Shown: one piece after another, positions 21,235 to 32,080 of the stretch
Position numbering within the stretch: the first letter of the stretch is position 1
Layout: every line of letters starts with the position of its first letter
Assembly (NCBI GenBank): GCA_905147135.1
Contig: LR990051.1
Coordinates: 4,240,463-4,304,462 of the forward strand
Origin: Blastobasis lacticolella
Taxonomy: Eukaryota; Arthropoda; Insecta; Lepidoptera; Blastobasidae
Length of the DNA: 64,000 nt
Direction: 5' to 3'
Made by a program: the position numbers and the translations under genes
The notes under the pieces: generated by a model
Databases searched by the model: none
What the model was told of the DNA's origin: nothing
The model's input: only the letters and a program-made list of their open reading frames with translations

Positions 21235-21639
21235 CGAAACCATTCGCTAACAACACGCGAAGTACAGCGTAGTTTTACTAAAATCCCAAGAGAATATAAG
21301 AAATTATCCTACGCACAAAGACTAGACAGCCTGAAACTAAACAATCTACACGAGCGGAGACAACGTGGAGACCTAATAGAAACGTACAAAATCTTAAACG
21401 GACATTATGATGTAAAGAACTTTGAACAAATATTAAAGCGAGATCAGAACACTCGATTAAGAGGTCACCACTCGAAATTGGTACGAAGTTTCTCCAACAA
21501 CAACCCGCACAAGCATTTTTTCAACAACAGAGTCGTGGCACCTTGGAACAAGTTACCTGAGCAAGTTATATCAGCACCAAGTACCAACGCCTTTAAGAAT
21601 CGATTGGATGAACATTACAAGAAAACCGAAATTAATTAA
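21235..21639 (+). pseudogene. C-terminal end of a non-LTR retrotransposon reverse transcriptase
   Basis: 134 codons open between stops, no start codon. The frame begins TREVQRSFTKIP after a few residues. It continues through YAQRLDSLKLNNLHERRQRG, DLIETYKILNG, NTRLRGHHSKL, FFNNRVVAPWNKLPEQV and STNAFKNRLDEHY, ending EIN and TAA. The order RRxRGDLIETYKIL, then FFxNRVxxxWNxLPxxVxxAxxxNxFKxRLD is the classic C-terminus of jockey/CR1/Rex-type polyproteins after the reverse-transcriptase domain. No stop or frameshift was found within it. The catalytic part is missing by 5' truncation. About 75 bp of 3' UTR and an AATAATAAT tail follow, to about 21730. Confidence 0.9.
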
Positions 21640-21730
21640 TTGAGAATGTCAATGGGTTGAGGATAATGAGATACAGACATATCAGTTGTTCCAACTGCCT
21701 GTCTGTTCAGGAATAATAATAATAATAACA
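21640..21730 (+). mobile_element. 3' UTR and AAT tail of the truncated retrotransposon
   Basis: Follows the stop codon at 21637-21639 and ends in AATAATAATAATAATAAC, a short microsatellite tail of the kind left by CR1-like elements. Confidence 0.75.
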
Positions 21731-22494
21731 AAAGAACGGTCAAATTAATATTAATATCAAATCACGAACAGGCCTAAGTCAGATTTGAATGTAACGGAAT
21801 GACGAGCTAATGAATATAGGTTAATATAGTTCCCTGAAGGAAAAACATCCAAAATGACCATTTATTTATTACAGAACATGTTAATAACCTTGACGTTGAA
21901 AGGTGCGAAAACATTGTTCAATGTCAATTGATGCTATAATTTTACAAATAAGAAGATACATATAATTGAAAATTCATCCAAACAAAACTAACGACACAAG
22001 CAATTATAAGATTAAAATAAACATGCGTTCTCGAAAACAATGCCGTCCCAAAATATTAATAACACATTGGACCAAAAAACTTGGACAAAAACCTGCAAAA
22101 CCATCGTTTAGTGGAAACAATTGAGAATCAGCGTGCATTTGCTATCGGAGTTTCCTCATTGGAGTAAGAAACGTGGCAATTAAAAACGAATTAAAATAAA
22201 TTATTTTACTAACAGTGTAATTATGTGCAATAAAATGTGTGGTAAAAACAAAAACCTTAAAAACCAGTCGTAAATTTTGATTATTTACGAGTCGCTCGTG
22301 TCCTGATTTTATTGATGTGGCATGACGACTGTAATTACAACTGTAATGGATTTATTAATGATTTTATCTGGTTTTTGTTTACTGGTCGTAAGACTCAGAG
22401 TATGAGGTGTTTGCCTAGATGCCACCGTTAGAATTTTCTGGCTTACTCTAAAGTTTGTAGAATTCTGTCAAGTCTGCCTCAGGTCATCACGTGA
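21731..22494. other. No gene seen
   Basis: AT-rich. No frame or repeat supported. Confidence 0.6.
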
Positions 22495-22671
22495 AGGTTC
22501 GAGATAACGTTTCTAGCTCGTACGATTCGGATGTGGAATGAGCTCCCAGCCACAGTGTTTACTTTGGACTATGACATGGGATCGTTCAAAAGGTATATTA
22601 GAGGTCTCTTCGGAGGCAGGAAAAGCATTCGTAACTCCCTTGGTGTTGCTGATGTCCATAGGCGGCGGTGA
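22495..22671 (+). pseudogene. CR1-like reverse transcriptase C-terminus
   Basis: A 58-codon open frame closing a 5'-truncated CR1-like element: RFEITFLARTIRMWNELPAT, then VFTLDYDMGSFKRYIRGLFG and GRKSIRNSLGVADVHRRR, stop. The RxxRxWNELPxxVF block and the YDMGSFKRxxRxL block are hallmarks of the polyprotein's extreme C-terminus. It runs straight into the 3' UTR (22672-22735). This identifies the many isolated tails in the window as CR1-like. The same ending is readable on the minus strand at 37848-38030 (LDYDMESFMRYIRGLFRGG). Confidence 0.88.
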
Positions 22672-22735
22672 TTATTTTCCATCAAGTGGCCTGTTTGTCT
22701 GCCGTGTAACATAAATAAAGTCTAGGCATCTGCAT
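22672..22735 (+). mobile_element. CR1-like 3' UTR
   Basis: Reads CATCAAGTGGCCTGTTTGTC and GCCGTGTAACATAAATAAA. Its complement is the GTTATACGGCAGACAAACAG block found at 17968, 37848 and 47483. Confidence 0.85.
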
Positions 22736-23689
22736 GTGAAATACCGATTTCCCCATAATAATAACAACTCTAAAATTTATGTTTACAGTTATACAGGGTG
22801 ATTTCGTCTTTCACTTGAATTGACTCATTGCTAAGAGTTTTAAAAACCTTCTGGAATTTAGATAACGACGGTTTAGCGTTTTGTGTCTGGTCTGACTGGT
22901 CTGGTCAATGCAACGCCTTTTGAACTGCCCTATTTTTAACTGAAAGACTATGATTAAACTTCGATAGAATAGTATTTTAATAACAACAAAATACTAACCC
23001 CAAAACACACGTTTTTATATTGAACCTTTGAATAAGAACCTAAACCACAAAAAAACTATATAACAGCTCTGATCTACCAGCTCCTTATTATAATGTACTT
23101 TTTCTAATAAGAACCTTAACCACAAAATAGTATCATTATAACAGCTCCAATCTACCAGCTCCTAGCAAACACAATAACCCCACAAGTGGCAATGGACGCA
23201 TTTCCGTCCGGACCGCATCGTGACTTCTATGAAATCGCAATAACAGGCGCGTGTCAGCTGTCACTTGTCACACGTCACGGCAATAAAGCCATCGACAGTC
23301 GCGACACGACTCACCGCCATTGTCATAACACGGTGGGGTGGCCTCGTTAGGTCTCGATGCGTTTGGTAAATACATAGGTTAAATGTGATGTTTGATTGTA
23401 GTGTATATGGTAAAAGAAAACTAAATGATAGATAGAGACGGAAAGGGAAATGTGAAGTATTCACTATTTAGATCAGGATAAAAATATTATTAGGATTCCT
23501 GAACAAAATATCATAAACAAATAAGTCCTTTGGGAAAGTTGAGGTTTTGATACTACACAAAATCTTCAAATCTTCTGGGTAGAATAGCTAAAATAGAATT
23601 AAACTAAAATAGAAAATGTATCAAGACTTACCACCTTCATTATAATCAACAGGTCGTAAAAACGTAAAAGGTCTTTACGAGGTCGACAA
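22736..23689. other. No gene seen; diverged direct repeat
   Basis: AT-rich up to 23160, with a diverged direct repeat of about 90-100 bp: AATAAGAACCTAAACCACAA near 23033 and AATAAGAACCTTAACCACAA near 23106, each followed by ATAACAGCTC and CTACCAGCTCCT. A CpG-richer stretch rich in GTCAC-type motifs is at 23190-23300. Confidence 0.5.
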
Positions 23690-23800
23690 CGCGTAGGGAT
23701 GCCCCTGGTATTGCAAACATCCATAGGCTGCGGTAACTGCTATCCATTAGGCAGGCCATAAGCTTGTTTACCACCTCAGCGGTATCAAAAAACACTATAA
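23690..23800 (+). mobile_element. CR1-like 3' end
   Basis: Carries GTCGACAACGCGTAGGGATG, CCCCTGGTATTGCAAACATC, CATAGGCTGCGGTAACTGC, GGCAGGCCATAAGCTTG and TTTACCACC. Sense-orientation relative of 11452 and 37028. Confidence 0.75.
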
Positions 23801-24010
23801 GGCTATTATACTTAATTAAAATTAAATAGCTATAAAAATATCATACATAAGGGAGGCTTTTTCTATTACCCAACGACTTACCAGAAATAATGAAAGGCAG
23901 ATTAAAAAAGCTGTCAACCGTCACGACCTCACGCCCCCGTTGATTTCTACTCCAATTTTCGTATTAAAATATTCTATTATTCCCAAACGGCGGTGGCGAG
24001 TGGCGAGCAC

Positions 24011-24046
24011 GTCATTGTCACGTGACACGTGTCACTTGCCTGTCAC
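24011..24046. promoter_or_regulatory. Clustered CACGTG E-boxes
   Basis: GTCACGTGAC (24017-24026, a perfect palindrome) is followed by a second CACGTG at 24026-24031, with CACTTG and CACGCG-type sites just beyond. CACGTG is the core bound by bHLH factors of the Myc/Max, MITF/TFEB and CLOCK/CYCLE groups. No gene start is visible nearby, so function is inference. Confidence 0.35.
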
Positions 24047-25440
24047 GCGTACAAGTGGCCCGTTTGTCATGCGGAGTGCTGACACTCGAATGTACTCGAC
24101 ACGGCGCGAATGAGTGTTAATTGACGGTCAATGGTCAATGTTTATTGTGTCTAAGTACGTTTGGAATAAACGCAGCGGTAATGGGGTTAAGTGTCTCGAA
24201 ATTTTGGCCTCGGTTCGCTGATTTCGGCTGTCATTTTGCGCCGTGACGTGAAGAGGTTAAATGTGTAGAGCGCTCGCTGTCTTTTATTTAAATTAGGTGG
24301 AGGATTTTGGGTCCTTTCTCTTAGACTTGAGACTCCAGAAAATATTTCTTACTAACAGTACTCTGAATTATAATCCGAGTCAGACAAATAAAACTTTGTT
24401 TTTAGTAATAACTAAAGAAATGGGGTATTCTGCATACTTTGATATACAGGTACATTGATCACTCACTTTTCTCTGATAAGTACTAAGGGAAAGATGGCTG
24501 ATTTAGCCCCAGGGTACCGATTCTGGTGTGCAATGCAGTTGTTATTATGTTGCAATGTAACTGTGATGTTACTATAACTACGTCGAGGTATCGAGTCAGT
24601 CCCAGCATCATCCCAGTTAAATTGCATTTAAATCATTGTTCGACCTTTGACACGTTTTCGTTGACAGAATTGAAGGCAGTTTGACAATTAAGAAATATAG
24701 CAACTTAGTAATTTATTTATTTATTGGAGTACCAACAGCCATATAAAACCATAATGCAACTAAAGTACCCGAAAACGATTATGGAAAAGTTGGAACTCAT
24801 GAAAGTTGCAACTCAACATCTGTCATTTTAATAACAACACAAGTTTGACATACGATGCAATTGTAATGTTACTGTAACTGAGACGTTTTCCGTACCAGAA
24901 TCGAAGCCCAGGACATTAAAGTAAGCCCAACCATAACCAGGTGTGATAACTCAAAACGGTTACTTTAATGTTGTAATTAATAATTAAAATGTCAATTATT
25001 GTAATTTTTACAGAATACGTGTATGGTCTCTGTTTCCAAATTGGAAGCATTATATCAATCAGGTGTGCTGTCTACTCGTTTATCACTGTACTGAGTTGTA
25101 TAAAAGAAATCGTATCGTAATAAATAATTTGAATAGGTCACGCGTCTGCTTCCGCATTGTTCTGAAACATTTCTGGATTCTTAGACGTCCACTTTTGATT
25201 AACTGCGATATTCCAGGACGAGTTATTTTCATAACTCTATTGAGTTGAGTTGTTTCTATCGATTTACGACACTAAAAAAAATCGGTTAATGATCACCTTT
25301 TTTTGGTTTCATGATATGCTTAACACATTGTGTGCGTTAATGATACTCAAACAGAAGATTTTCTATCGTTATAAACTTCTTAGCTATAATTCTATTGTTA
25401 CTAAACCGCCGAATTACAAAGGTTCGCATTACTCAATAAA
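24047..25440. other. No gene seen
   Basis: CpG-richer to about 24300, then AT-rich. Small frames at 25063-25477 have no motif. Confidence 0.55.
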
Positions 25441-25818
25441 AATAATAATTTTAACGTCAATGTCCCGAATACGTTAATGTACTATCGCGCACGAGGGCCC
25501 GGGGTCCGCCTTGATCATGATCCAGAATTTACCAGATCAGGTAATTACAGTGGAGCGACTGCCATCTGACCTCCGTGACGCTGCACCTGATCAGATTGGA
25601 TCATGGTTACACATTCAGTCGCGTCCATGTACGTACAGGTTTCATCACGATGTTTTCCCTCACCGTTAAGAGAAGTTAAGAGAATCGGTTAGAATTCAAC
25701 ATACAACAACATACAATGCTATATAACTCAGAAAATAGTTATTGGTACATGTCCGCAGCATGATTCGGTACCTCTCGATCAAGAGTCGGATACCTAACCG
25801 CTTGGCCACTGACGCTAA
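25441..25818 (-). mobile_element. tRNA-derived SINE, antisense, near full length
   Basis: The complement begins AGCGTCAGTGGCCAAGCGGT, with an excellent A box TGGCCAAGCGG. It continues with CGAGAGGTACCGAATC where the B box has decayed, ATGTACCAATAAC, GGTGAGGGAAAACATCGTGA, TGGATCATGATCAAGGCGG and ACCCCGGGCCCTCGTG. The tail complement AATAATAATTTTAACGTCAA is at the left edge, matching the 19250 copy's AAGATGATTATT end. Degraded B box: transcriptionally dead. Confidence 0.85.
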
Positions 25819-27190
25819 AATTGTAATTACTCTATATCCCATAATTCCCAATAATTCGTAATATTCCAAGTAGTTACAATTCGTTAATATAACATGACAA
25901 CTACCGTCCAATCGCATGACGTCTGCAATCATCTTTTAAAGCTGCAGAACCATCAATTACGTAAAAAAATTACCCCTAATTTCCTGTCACTTAAGCCAAG
26001 ACCGAATACTATGTAATTCGAGGTAATTTCATACAATCTTTCCTTCAAAGAATCGTTAATTTCCCTTTCTAAATCGCTTATTATTGTTCTAATATATGGG
26101 GTACATGAATTGAGGGTGTAAAATATAATAGGCAAGGACCTAAAAAACTATACAGACGGATACTCTTTATCATTATGAGTGAAGCATAAAATTGGACGCC
26201 TTTTTATCTGTGTGCGAGCTTAGACACTGTCACCAGAGTGACAGTGCAGTACAAAATCAAACAAAATGGCGCGGATTGCCAAACTGGTATATCTGTGTGA
26301 ATGTTGTAGGTCAAGTACAACGAAATAAATTGTCAAGAAACTGCCGTACCTTGCATGCTTCATTTCTCTGTAGTGCAGAATGGTGACCGCTTATATTTGT
26401 CAGGTCCGTGTGTAATTGATTGTTAAAAAATGTGAATGTCAAGATTCTATCGGACTGAGTAGTTCATAGGCGCAAGGATGGATATTATCGCTTTATCCTA
26501 CTTCCTATCTCACAAAGAGTTTACTTGACTTCTCAATACTCAAATATTTATTGCGTCATAAATGTTCATACCATGTTAAAACATTTGAGATAGTTTTACA
26601 AATATACCACACAAATATACAAATTCAGGGTACACCCTGACAGGACTTACTTTAATATTTATTTATTTGTTTTTATTCGCAGTTTTACAGCAATAACATT
26701 TGGTTACAATCAAATACAGATATAAGTAGTACTGCCAATTACAAAAGGGATTAGTGAAACGAAGAATACCATATAGCTAAGTACCTATACCAATACATAT
26801 ACAACTGTGATTAAAACTTATTATTTTGGGTACTTTTAGATACAATAGGTAAATCTATATAAATACTCTTATATATCCCCCATAACAGTAGATGTATAAA
26901 ATGATAATGTCTTTATAGGTCGTTTTTTAAATTCAACTGTACCCAGTAATTGAGCATACATTGTATGTAAGTGGTGAGCGGTACACTCACACGCACAAGT
27001 GCGACGTAATTAATTTGTAATCGACGTCAAGTGTTTACAGGCTGATTATAAAAATGTTGACATTTCCTATGCTGACAAATATGTGTTACAAAAGTGAATG
27101 TACAATGCAATAAACACGTGTATGACCACCTCAAGAATCATATTCCTATGCACAACTGTGCTAAAATCATTAATTAAATTTTTATTTATT
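25819..27190. other. No gene seen
   Basis: AT-rich. A frame at 26192-26386 and minus frames at 25696-26135 have no motif. Confidence 0.6.
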
Positions 27191-27203
27191 ATATAAAAAA
27201 TTT

Positions 27204-27460
27204 GGCCGTGTGGTGGCCGGCAGAGTAGAATAGCACCAACCCCTTACACTCGTGGGGGTCGTACAAGGCGACTAATGTTTTCGAGGCAAACAATCAAAAG
27301 TCTCCGTAGTCTGGAAAATGGGCAGCAGCATTTTCCATTGTTATATTTAAACACTGCGATCTCCAACCCGTCTGCCAAGCGTGGAGATTATGGCAATAAC
27401 CTCCCCTTTCGTGGGAGAGGCCCTTAGTCCTGCAGTGGACTGTTACGGGCTGTGATGATG
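27204..27460 (+). mobile_element. Family A retroposon, complete, with 11-bp target duplication
   Basis: Starts GGCCGTGTGGTGGCCGGCAG and ends GGGCTGTGATGATG. The exact direct repeat ATATAAAAAAT flanks it (27191-27201 and 27461-27471). Very similar to 9536 and 29089, indicating recent activity. Confidence 0.88.
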
Positions 27461-27571
27461 ATATAAAAAATATCGTAGGGGTAAAGGACAAGTCCTTTGG
27501 GTATATATAAGGTACAGCTAATTCTCTCTTCTTTTACCAAACTGAAACTAAAGAAGCATCTTTCAGCAACA

Positions 27572-27603
27572 TTCACGGCATTTGGAGCACCAAATGCCGT
27601 GAA
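27572..27603. other. Perfect 14-bp hairpin
   Basis: TTCACGGCATTTGG (27572-27585), loop AGCA, CCAAATGCCGTGAA (27590-27603). Not followed by a T run, so not a terminator. Function unknown. Confidence 0.7.
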
Positions 27604-27842
27604 AATTTTCTTGAAGTGGTATTTATGCCCTTGGACTGTACATACCTACTTTTCTGAGTTGTTGCTGAATAAGACTTAACTATCAGTTACCTACTAGATG
27701 GACAACAATTACTATTTAATTGGCATTTAAAATGTATTGAGAGCTTGTCTTTGAAGTTAATTCTCTGATGTTGATTTAGATTTCCAATAGATGTCGACAA
27801 ATTATCCTCAACAATATAATGTGATTAGAGAACTCGATTATA

Positions 27843-28053
27843 TTTGTTTCAAACTAAACTCGCGTTCTTTACACATATTATTATATTAGACGGGACTTGG
27901 ACGCGACGTACCTTTATGATTTGTTTTCCCGACGTTTCGGTAGGGTTACACCCACCGTGGTCACGAGACGACTGCTGTGGGAGGTGACAGCTGCGGTGAT
28001 GTGGGAAAACAAATCATAAAGGTACGTCGCGTCCAAGTCCCATCTAATATAAT
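27843..28053 (-). mobile_element. Hammerhead-like foldback element, GAAACGTC type, copy 2
   Basis: A 211-bp insertion bounded by an exact 12-bp direct repeat AACTCGATTATA (27831-27842 and 28054-28065). Arms of about 50 bp (AGACGGGACTTGGACGCGAC onward, against GTCGCGTCCAAGTCCCATCT) are nearly perfect. On the minus strand it reads CTC, GTGACCAC (27964-27957), GGTGGGTGTAACCCTACC (27956-27939), GAAACGTC (27938-27931), GGGAAAAC. GGTGGG and CCC-T-ACC form a helix II with one bulged base. GGGA can pair with TCTC upstream as a short helix I. Compared with the canonical core, C3 and G8 appear exchanged and one extra base precedes helix II. Confidence 0.65.
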
Positions 28054-28244
28054 AACTCGATTATAGATTGAACAGCCTGTAGCATATGCGGGTTGATAAA
28101 AACGTACACAATGAAATGGCTGTTTATTGTATTATTAAAATTGTATTCTTGTTGGTTTTTATTACTCGGCTACAATGTTGCTGCCCAAACCTGACAACTA
28201 AACAAGTGTGTAGTGTTTACAATAAAGTATGTTTTAGAATAACA

Positions 28245-28330
28245 CAAGGTGGCAAATATGGGTACCTACGACCTTCCTGACGGTAAGTGGTTACCAGCCT
28301 GGAGGTATGAAATTCCAGAAATGTCGCTGC
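28245..28330 (-). mobile_element. CR1-like tail fragment, antisense
   Basis: The plus strand reads AAGGTGGCAAATATGGGTAC, GACCTTCCTGACGGTAAGTG, GTTACCAGCC, a diverged version of the GGCAAACAAGCG...CCTGATGGTAAGCAGTCACC block. Confidence 0.5.
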
Positions 28331-28438
28331 TGGTTTTTTGATGGTGTGTTTAGATCTGTAAGATATTAAGATATCTATGTTATTTTCGACACAGTGATTT
28401 TCACCTGCCATGCCCATGAATTTGGGGTACAGACTTAC

Positions 28439-28554
28439 TGTGCGCGAGGGAGTTCATGTACATTATTCGAGTAGCAATCATTAAAGGATAGGTAAGGAGT
28501 AAGAATCCTTTCGAGTTAGACGGTCGGGCTCGATGGACATGAACTCGCGCGCGC
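28439..28554. mobile_element. MITE family M2, copy 2
   Basis: Begins TGTGCGCGAGGGAGTTCATG and ends GGACATGAACTCGCGCGCGC, so the ends are inverted complements (GAGTTCATGT with ACATGAACTC). It shares ATTCGAGTAGCAAT and CGAGTTAGACGGTCGG with 14924-15101 and is shorter inside. Confidence 0.7.
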
Positions 28555-29082
28555 TATGTAGATGTAAATCATGTAGCACATTTTTTTAGACTATCCAGGC
28601 ATTTGACCGCCTGCATTGGCATTTTGAATGCAGAAAATTACATACGCAGGAGCAGACTGTCGGAGAGCCAAGGCAACTATGGAGTATCTGTAAGTACTTA
28701 CAATTAATCAATAAAACAGACAGAGGTATGTTAGCAACAAAAAAATAAACACAACAACCGGTCGCGCGTCGCTGCGCACGTAACCCAGTAGTCGGCATGA
28801 ATATGCCCAATAAAACTTATTGCCCTTAATTTCACGCAGGCGGCCAAATACGAATATGTTGCGCCATTAACTGCATTGCCGTTGTATTTCAACTTTACAG
28901 CACCTTTCCGCCCTGTCTCGTACTGAGGCTTGTTATGAGGACAGACGGCGAGAGAAGTGAGTTGACTTTTTCAATATTTTTATTTAATGTGGCAAGGCAG
29001 TCGATGTTCAATATACGTAGAGAACGATAACTATAAGTATTATTCACTGTAATATAAATATATTGACTTATTTAAATAAATA
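28555..29082. other. No gene seen
   Basis: Mixed composition with a CpG-richer patch at 28755-28960. No frame of note. Confidence 0.55.
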
Positions 29083-29349
29083 AAAACTAGCCGTGTGGTG
29101 TCCGGCAGAGTAGAATAGCACCAACCCTTACACTCATGGGTGTCGTACAAGGCGACTAATGTTTTCGAGGCAAAAGATCAAGAGTCTCCGTAGTCTGGAA
29201 AATGGGCAGCAGCATTTTCCATTGTTATATTTAAATACTGCGATCTCCAACCCGCCTGCCAAGCGTGGAGATTATGGCAATAACCTCCCTTTTCATGGGA
29301 GAGGCCCTAAGTCCTGCAGTGGACTGTTACGGGCTGTGATGTGGTGATG
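29083..29349 (+). mobile_element. Family A retroposon, complete, with 13-bp target duplication
   Basis: Core begins at GCCGTGTGGTGTCCGGCAG and ends GGGCTGTGATGTGGTGATG. The exact 13-bp repeat ATTTAAATAAATA flanks it (29070-29082 and 29350-29362), although the target is low-complexity A/T. The 60-codon internal frame differs from that of 9601 at only three residues. Confidence 0.85.
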
Positions 29350-29362
29350 ATTTAAATAAATA

Positions 29363-30868
29363 TAGACTTTTATTCAGAGTTCTGTCGATAATACATTAAA
29401 TAAGCCAATTTATTTAGATTTCCGTACATAATACTTAGCATTGTCGTGCTCTACTTTTGTCTTTTTCTATTAAAACGTATCTACTTTAGTTGCTAGTGAT
29501 GAGACTGAAGACTGTTCTAGTCAGCAGTCAGGGACCCTCAGAAAAGGCAGGGAATGTTTCTATATTGGGACATTGAGTAACGTTAAACAAATCGACATCT
29601 TGGTTATTTATATTATTCCCAAATATTGCACCCAGCAATCGCTTGCTAAACATTTTTGCACGCATCGATACCTCCTTACAAGCAACGCCTGGGGCGCCGA
29701 TTAGTGTTATAAATAATCGGCATTAGTCCACATCACTCTCGTACTGTCGGACGGTGTCGTAAGGCGGTCGTTCGCTGTCGGTGCGTCGTGTCTGATCGCC
29801 GGTCGTAAATCACTTTTGATTGTGTAGGGTGCGAGTGGGAGCGGGGAGCGGAGCGGAGGGCATAGCGGGTTATGGGTAGAAGGCGTGGAGATGAATAGCG
29901 GAGTACTGTATTGTATTGTGCTAACAGATTGACCCGTGAACCGTCAATAAATGAACTTTTAATTAAGTGTTCAGATATTTACCTAGGTGGGTCTAATACG
30001 CCATATCGAAACACGATTTTTGTAGAAAGGCGTTTCTCGGATGACAGTTAACCGATAGATTCACCTTTTATCGTTTTATCAACATCAACGATTACTTGTT
30101 TCCTTGATTGTTTATACTACCGATGGTGCGTTTTTTTAAATGTTGTCTATCAGTGGTTTATTTTCTCAATATTTTCACCGCTAATTCAACCTTTACAATA
30201 GTTAATAAATAAACTAAAAAATATGTACCTACTAATTTTTTTTTGTCTACCTTATGTTTTTTACAGGTAATGACTAGTAATAATTAGGAAACCCATAGTT
30301 GCCCCGCCTGCACTGGGCCCCCATCTCAATAGGAAATGTTGACCATGTATTTCATGACATCGATTAATGTTATAATTCGTGTTCGCAATAATTTAATATT
30401 CTCCCACTCGGCTCTTGGACTATGCGTTAATGACATTTAATATTATGAGCGTATGCTTTCGCAGCTCCCCGGCTACGAATGTCGGACTTAATTTATGATT
30501 TTAATCGTCACTTTGACATTTATCTGCGATTAAGCTTATTTTCCATGACTTGCTTTTTGTTGTGTTGGCTTGGTTACAAACATTGGCTGGCTGTAAATCA
30601 ATCATTCGTATGGCACGTGTAACTTTACAACTATAACTCTTGTTCATATTTAATTTAATCATACCGTACATAACGTATACACGTAACATACATAACATGT
30701 TCGACATAAGCCTTTCGTGTTTTAGACCATTGAAGGGTTTTCCCATTATCGCTACATTTAGCATTCGGGTAGCACGTTTTTGTTTGTGGAGCTTTGAGCA
30801 TCTTCTATGTCAATTCATAGATATTATCCACATCAACAGCCTATAATAGTCCTCCACAGTAGTAGACA
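29363..30868. other. No gene seen; CpG-rich patch and one recursive-splice-like site
   Basis: A CpG/GC-rich stretch at 29690-29900 stands out from AT-rich surroundings and includes a GGGAGCGGGGAGCGGAGCGG run. At 30240-30275 a pyrimidine-rich tract ends TTTTTTACAG directly followed by GTAATG, as at a zero-nucleotide exon. No coding frame. Confidence 0.45.
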
Positions 30869-31013
30869 CGTTTGCCATAATCTCCAAGTTGGGCAGGCGG
30901 GGTGAAGATTGCTGTGTTGAAATTTCTTTACAGAAACCGTTGCGTCTGTTCGACGACACCCGTAAGTCGAAGGGGTTGGTGGTATTCTACACTGTCAACA
31001 CCACACGGTACAC
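30869..31013 (-). mobile_element. Family A retroposon, antisense, diverged and 3'-truncated
   Basis: The plus strand has GCCATAATCTCCAAGTTGGG, CAGGCGGGGTGAAGA, CGACGACACCCGTAAGTCGA, AGGGGTTGGTGGTATTCTAC and CAACACCACACGGT, the complement of family A from its 5' end through the CCGCCTGCC block. Confidence 0.7.
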
Positions 31014-31984
31014 ATCAATAGGTACATAGTATAAAACAAAGTCGCTTCCCGCCGTCTGACCCTATGTATTAGTACGCTTAGGTCTTTTTACCTACTTAAC
31101 GGATTTTAATGCCGTTTTCCACAATATGAAGGTTTATAAACAAGAAAAAAGGTATAGGTAGGGGTAAAGTAGGTGTATAATACAAGTCCACTAGTATATA
31201 TTGTAAATGAATTGAATGCTGAGGCTCTTCTACTCTGCAGGGCTATGAACAAACAACTCAAGGGTGTCGTTGTATAGGTAAGGCTACAAAACGTATTATG
31301 CGCTATATGGCAATCGAATAATGTCAAACGTCAAGCCCAAAGGGGTTCATATCTACGTACTGGCCACAAATTACAAACCTTAAACTTTATCTATTTGTCT
31401 ATCCCACATGGTAGATATCAACGAACAAAGTCAAAGCCAAAACAATGAAACCAACGCATACGGTTGTATAATAGCCATAAATAACTCAAAAATGCCACAA
31501 TACAGCCTTTATCTGGACATGGTGCGTCTAATCGATTTGCTCGGAATCGATTCAACAGCTAGTACCGAATCGTGCGTGTGTTTGAGTGGTGATTTTATGA
31601 CCATATTTATAATTGTATTACACACCGTTGCGAGACAAGACTTCGTTTGTAATGAGAGGACTCTATTGGATGCGGTAGTTGTGGTGTGTCTGAAAATAAA
31701 CTTTCCATCCTTGTGTCCATGACACAAGTGACGATACATTGCTTCGCCAGCTTTTGTACCTTTATCATGAACGCATAGGTACTGCAAAGACCATCAATGC
31801 CCCTAGCTTCATTTGTATTAAATTTTACTGTTGTGGTTGGTAGTGGGGTCACCAATCACTACGTTGCTTGCGGTTTGCCTGTTTGCCTGACGTATGACTG
31901 AGCTTGGTGCTGGTGTCGGGCGAGTGACGCCCTGCAAATGTAAATTTAGCACCAAACTCGCTCCAAGATGATTTACGTCTTACA
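31014..31984. other. No gene seen
   Basis: Several overlapping frames on both strands at 31106-31855 (up to 104 codons) have no recognisable domain and shadow each other. Confidence 0.55.
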
Positions 31985-32080
31985 AGTAGATCAGCTAGGA
32001 CCTCCGTAGACCAGCTAAATAGGCAGCAGCCTTTTTTGTTGTGTAATGTTAACTCGCCTGCCCCTCACGAATATGATAGA
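31985..32080 (+). mobile_element. Family A-like fragment, diverged
   Basis: Contains GACCTCCGTAGACCAGCTAA, GGCAGCAGCC, TTGTTGTGTAATGTTAACTC and GCCTGCCCC. The layout resembles the diverged copy at 59040. Confidence 0.4.

Noticed and set aside
31408..31855. Cluster of frames on both strands
   Set aside because: They overlap each other in different frames and contain no motif; typical shadows.
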